Assembly: GCA_937898375.1 (NCBI GenBank)
Contig: CALEJX010000482.1
Coordinates: 1-8,865, forward strand
Length of the DNA stretch: 8,865 bases
DNA from: an uncultured Ruminococcus sp.
GTDB taxonomy: Bacteria > Bacillota > Clostridia > Oscillospirales > Ruminococcaceae
Direction of reading: 5' to 3'
Part shown: one piece after another, positions 6,862 to 8,865 of the stretch
Layout: the number at the start of each line of letters is the position of its first letter
Numbering within the stretch: the stretch's first letter is position 1
Program-made: the position numbers and the translations under genes
Notes under the pieces: model-generated
What the model was told of the DNA's origin: nothing
Databases searched by the model: none
What the model saw: the letters and a program-made list of their open reading frames with translations, nothing else

Positions 6862-6919
6862 TCCGTTTTCAGCACTCGGTCATTGTTCCGACATCACTTA
6901 GATGTTTGCTGAAAACGGA
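6862..6919 (-). promoter_or_regulatory. Leader hairpin of the first sigma gene (13-base perfect inverted repeat)
   Basis: TCCGTTTTCAGCA (6862-6874) and TGCTGAAAACGGA (6907-6919) are exact reverse complements. They enclose 32 bases that contain a further stem, ACATC (6891-6895) with GATGT (6901-6905). On the minus strand the outer stem is followed by TATTTTTGT, so it might also act as a weak terminator for the radical SAM gene or as an attenuator. The stem bases differ from the hairpin before the other sigma gene, while the enclosed block is conserved. Confidence 0.6.
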
Positions 6920-6932
6920 ATATTGAGCAAAT
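6885..6932 (-). promoter_or_regulatory. Conserved upstream element of the sigma genes, copy 1 (candidate autoregulated promoter)
   Basis: On the minus strand ATTTGCTCAA (6932-6923), 18 bases, CATCTAA (6904-6898), then GTGATGTCGGAAC. Box sequences and spacing match copy 2 exactly, although the 18 bases between them have diverged. A weak sigma-A-like pair, TTGTAA (6952-6957) and TATATT (6930-6935) with a 16-base spacer, overlaps the first box. It is much poorer than the consensus promoter before the other sigma gene. Confidence 0.55.
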
Positions 6933-6961
6933 ATAAAACTTAATATATTATTTACAAAATG

Positions 6962-7576
6962 TTAATCAACATATTCTCTGACTCTGAGATGTATGCCCAC
7001 GCTGTCAGCAACCGCCTGAGATTTTTTTATCTCCTCTTCGCCGATTATATCCACCACAGTGAGCATTACCTCAGGCACGAACTCTTTCACTCTCTTTGCG
7101 AAAGAAAGCATTTCTTCAAAGCAGTTCACGCCCTTGAATGACGGTCTTGTTACCTCGTCATAAGCCTTTGCGTCAGAAGCGTTAAGGCTTATTGAGATTA
7201 TATCCACAAGTCCCTTGAACTCGGCAGGAGTTTCACGCTTGTTGATAAGGTCGCTAAGACCATTTGTGTTGAGCCTTACAGGGGTCTTTGTAACAGACTT
7301 TATATATTTTGCAGTTTCTTTGAGTATTTCAAGCTCACAGGTAGGCTCGCCGTAGCCGCAGAAGATTATCTCCTTGTAGCTGTCAAGGTCACGCTTTTTG
7401 ATGTTGTCTATTACCTCTTCGGCTGTAGGCTGATGTTCCAGCCACAGTGGGTCAGAGCCATAAGCGCCGTCGCCGTTGTGTCTGATACAAAACGTGCAGT
7501 TGCATGGACACTTATTTGTGATGTTGAGATAAAGCTTATCGCCTATCTCATAAGAAATATTCATAGCTTTTATCAT
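6962..7576 (-). CDS. Small radical SAM protein, TatD-associated type
   Basis: A 204-residue radical SAM protein. The cluster motif CxxxCxxC is C23, C27 and C30 within NITNKCPCNCTFCIR. It is followed by LWLEHQPTAEEVI, the SAM-binding GYGEP at 74-78, RLNTNG at 101-106 and DIISISLNASDA at 125-136. Length and the N-terminal pattern LYLNITNxCxxxCxFCIR fit the small family found next to, or fused with, TatD-like hydrolases in anaerobic Firmicutes; this is from memory of the family, whose reaction I do not know to be established. No tatD gene is in the window. The start at 7574-7576 is preceded by AGAGGT seven bases upstream. The gene ends about 145 bases before the first sigma gene, with no strong terminator between, so read-through into that gene is possible. 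Confidence 0.85.
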   Translation of the reverse strand: MIKAMNISYEIGDKLYLNITNKCPCNCTFCIRHNGDGAYGSDPLWLEHQPTAEEVIDNIKKRDLDSYKEIIFCGYGEPTCELEILKETAKYIKSVTKTPVRLNTNGLSDLINKRETPAEFKGLVDIISISLNASDAKAYDEVTRPSFKGVNCFEEMLSFAKRVKEFVPEVMLTVVDIIGEEEIKKSQAVADSVGIHLRVREYVD

Positions 7577-7621
7577 TATAATTACCTCTTTTTGTATTTG
7601 CGTAAAATATGCTATCTTTAA

Positions 7622-7727
7622 GGGCGACCTTTAGTCACCTCAATCTGTAAATAAGCAGAGAACTAACGGGCGACCAAAGGTCGCCTCTACAGAGAAATCA
7701 TCGCCGCAGGCGATACTTTAATTTCTC
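7622..7727 (+). repeat. Repeat cluster: palindromic repeat copy 4 with a nested hairpin and a decayed copy
   Basis: GGGCGACC (7668-7675), AAA, GGTCGCCT (7679-7686), followed by CTACAG, is a copy of the interspersed palindrome in the usual orientation. A decayed copy (GGGCGACC at 7622-7629, then AGTCACCT at 7633-7640) lies about 45 bases away. Right after copy 4 is a nested inverted repeat: GAGAAAT (7692-7698) with ATTTCTC (7721-7727), enclosing ATCGCC (7700-7705) and GGCGAT (7709-7714). Together these fill most of the proA-radical SAM gap (7577-7756). No clear T-tailed terminator for proA is visible here. Confidence 0.6.
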
Positions 7728-7756
7728 ATTCCTAACTTCTCACTAAAAACAAGCTC

Positions 7757-8865
7757 TTATTCTCTTATCTGTCCGTTGCCAGAGATAAGATACTTTGTAG
7801 TTGTCATTTCTCTAAGTCCCATAGGACCTCTTGCGTGAAGCTTCTGAGTGGAAATACCTATCTCAGCGCCCAGACCGAACATTCCGCCGTCTGTAAATCT
7901 TGTTGAGCAGTTTACATATACTGCCGCTGAGTCAACACGCTTTTGAAATTCCTGTGCGGCAAAAAGGCTTTCCGTAACGATACACTCGGAGTGACCTGTG
8001 GAAAATCTGTCGATATGTTCAAGGGCTTCCGCCATGTCGTCTACTACTTTGATAGAGATTATATAGTCAAGGAACTCTGTTGCATAATCGTCATCATCAG
8101 CAGGAGTAACATTCTCAGGACCAAGTATCTGCCTTGTAAGTTCACAGCCCCTTATCTCAACGTGGTGCTTGTCAAGTCTTTCCTTAAGCTTCGGCAGGAA
8201 ATCCTCTGCGATATCTCTGTGAACAAGACAGCTTTCAACTGCGTTGCATACAGACGGACGTGAAGTCTTGCCGTTGTCAACAATGTTCACAGCCATTTTT
8301 ATATCCGCACTTGCGTCAACATAAACGTGACAGTTTCCTGTTCCGGTCTCGATAACAGGAACTGTGGCAGACTGTACAACAGCCTTTATAAGCTGTGCGC
8401 CGCCCCTTGGGATAAGAACGTCGATATAATCGTTGGCTTTCATCATATCAAGAGCAATGCCCCTGTCAGTGTCCTCCACAAGCTGAATGATGTCAGGGCT
8501 GAAGCCTGCTCTTTCAACAGCCTTTCTCATAAGGTCGGCAAGCATTTTGTTTGAGTTTATTGCTTCCTTTCCGCCCCTGAGTATAACAGCGTTTCCGCTT
8601 TTAAGGCAAAGTATAGCGCCGTCTACAGTAACGTTAGGTCTGGCTTCAAAAATAATGCCTATAACGCCCATTGGCACTCTGACCTTCTCTATCTTCATGC
8701 CGTTAGGTCTTGTTGAGCCTGAAACTACCTCGCCCACAGGGTCATCAAGCTGTGCAAGCTCCTCGCAAGCCTTTGCCATTCCCTCGATTCGGCTGTCATT
8801 GAGGGCAAGTCTGTCGAGCATTGCTTCTGACATTTTTCTCATTTTGCCGTTTTCAAGGTCGATCT
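7757..8865 (-). CDS. proA: Gamma-glutamyl phosphate reductase, 5' end beyond the window
   Basis: ProA reduces gamma-glutamyl phosphate to glutamate 5-semialdehyde with NADPH, the second step of proline synthesis, in the cytoplasm. The frame is open to the right edge, starting IDLENGKMRKMSEAMLDRL, which matches the inner part of the family N-terminus. The family is about 415-420 residues and 368 full codons are visible, so roughly 50 residues are missing. The in-frame ATG at 8840-8842 is therefore internal. Signatures: PMGVIGIIFEARPNVTVD, LKSGNAVILRGGKEA, LIPRGGAQLI, ETGTGNCHVYVD, and RPSVCNAVE with the catalytic cysteine encoded at 8246-8248. The C-terminal FTDGGMFGLGAEIGISTQKLHARGPMGL is also characteristic. 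proB is often upstream in this family, but that region is outside the window. Confidence 0.96.
   Translation of the reverse strand, partial: IDLENGKMRKMSEAMLDRLALNDSRIEGMAKACEELAQLDDPVGEVVSGSTRPNGMKIEKVRVPMGVIGIIFEARPNVTVDGAILCLKSGNAVILRGGKEAINSNKMLADLMRKAVERAGFSPDIIQLVEDTDRGIALDMMKANDYIDVLIPRGGAQLIKAVVQSATVPVIETGTGNCHVYVDASADIKMAVNIVDNGKTSRPSVCNAVESCLVHRDIAEDFLPKLKERLDKHHVEIRGCELTRQILGPENVTPADDDDYATEFLDYIISIKVVDDMAEALEHIDRFSTGHSECIVTESLFAAQEFQKRVDSAAVYVNCSTRFTDGGMFGLGAEIGISTQKLHARGPMGLREMTTTKYLISGNGQIRE

Noticed and set aside
87..7686. CRISPR-like array from the GGGCGACC repeats
   Set aside because: Copies are kilobases apart in separate intergenic regions, with no spacers of even length and no cas genes.
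7943..8263. Plus-strand reading frames inside proA and the other minus-strand genes
   Set aside because: They lie opposite strongly conserved coding sequence, lack ribosome binding sites and resemble no family.

Overview
The window reads as a chromosomal segment of an anaerobic, low-to-mid GC Gram-positive. It is most likely a Ruminococcus-like member of the Oscillospiraceae. This rests on the Clostridia-type HisC and CbiB sequences, AGAGGT-type ribosome binding sites, consensus TTGACA/TATAAT promoters, and sigma factors fused to a membrane anchor and an external domain. The genus is inference; no rRNA or other marker is present.

All recognisable complete genes lie on the minus strand. In transcription order (right to left) they are: the 3' part of proA (gamma-glutamyl phosphate reductase, proline synthesis, cut by the right edge); a small radical SAM protein resembling the TatD-associated family; an intact ECF-like sigma factor with one membrane span and a long external domain; a second paralogous sigma factor whose frame is broken by one in-frame TAG; hisC (histidinol-phosphate aminotransferase); and cbiB (adenosylcobinamide-phosphate synthase, cobalamin synthesis). 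The left edge holds a plus-strand terminator, perhaps closing a gene that lies mostly outside the window.

The main interest is the tandem sigma pair at 2589-6817. The sigma and membrane-anchor halves are about 70% identical over the first 90 residues, but the external domains show no evident similarity. This is what one would expect of signal-responsive regulators that keep one output and vary the input. Upstream of both genes is the same element: an ATTTGCTCAA box, 18 bases, then CATCTAA within a conserved 20-base block. In both, inverted-repeat arms of unrelated sequence flank that block. The element may be an autoregulated ECF-type promoter, a leader RNA hairpin, or both. The second paralogue also has a full consensus sigma-A promoter further upstream.

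The metabolic genes look like independent units. hisC and cbiB each have a good sigma-A promoter and a downstream Rho-independent terminator. A small palindromic interspersed repeat (core GGGCGACC-NNN-GGTCGCCC) occurs in four intergenic regions, always in the same orientation. No tRNA, rRNA, CRISPR array, transposase or phage gene was found.
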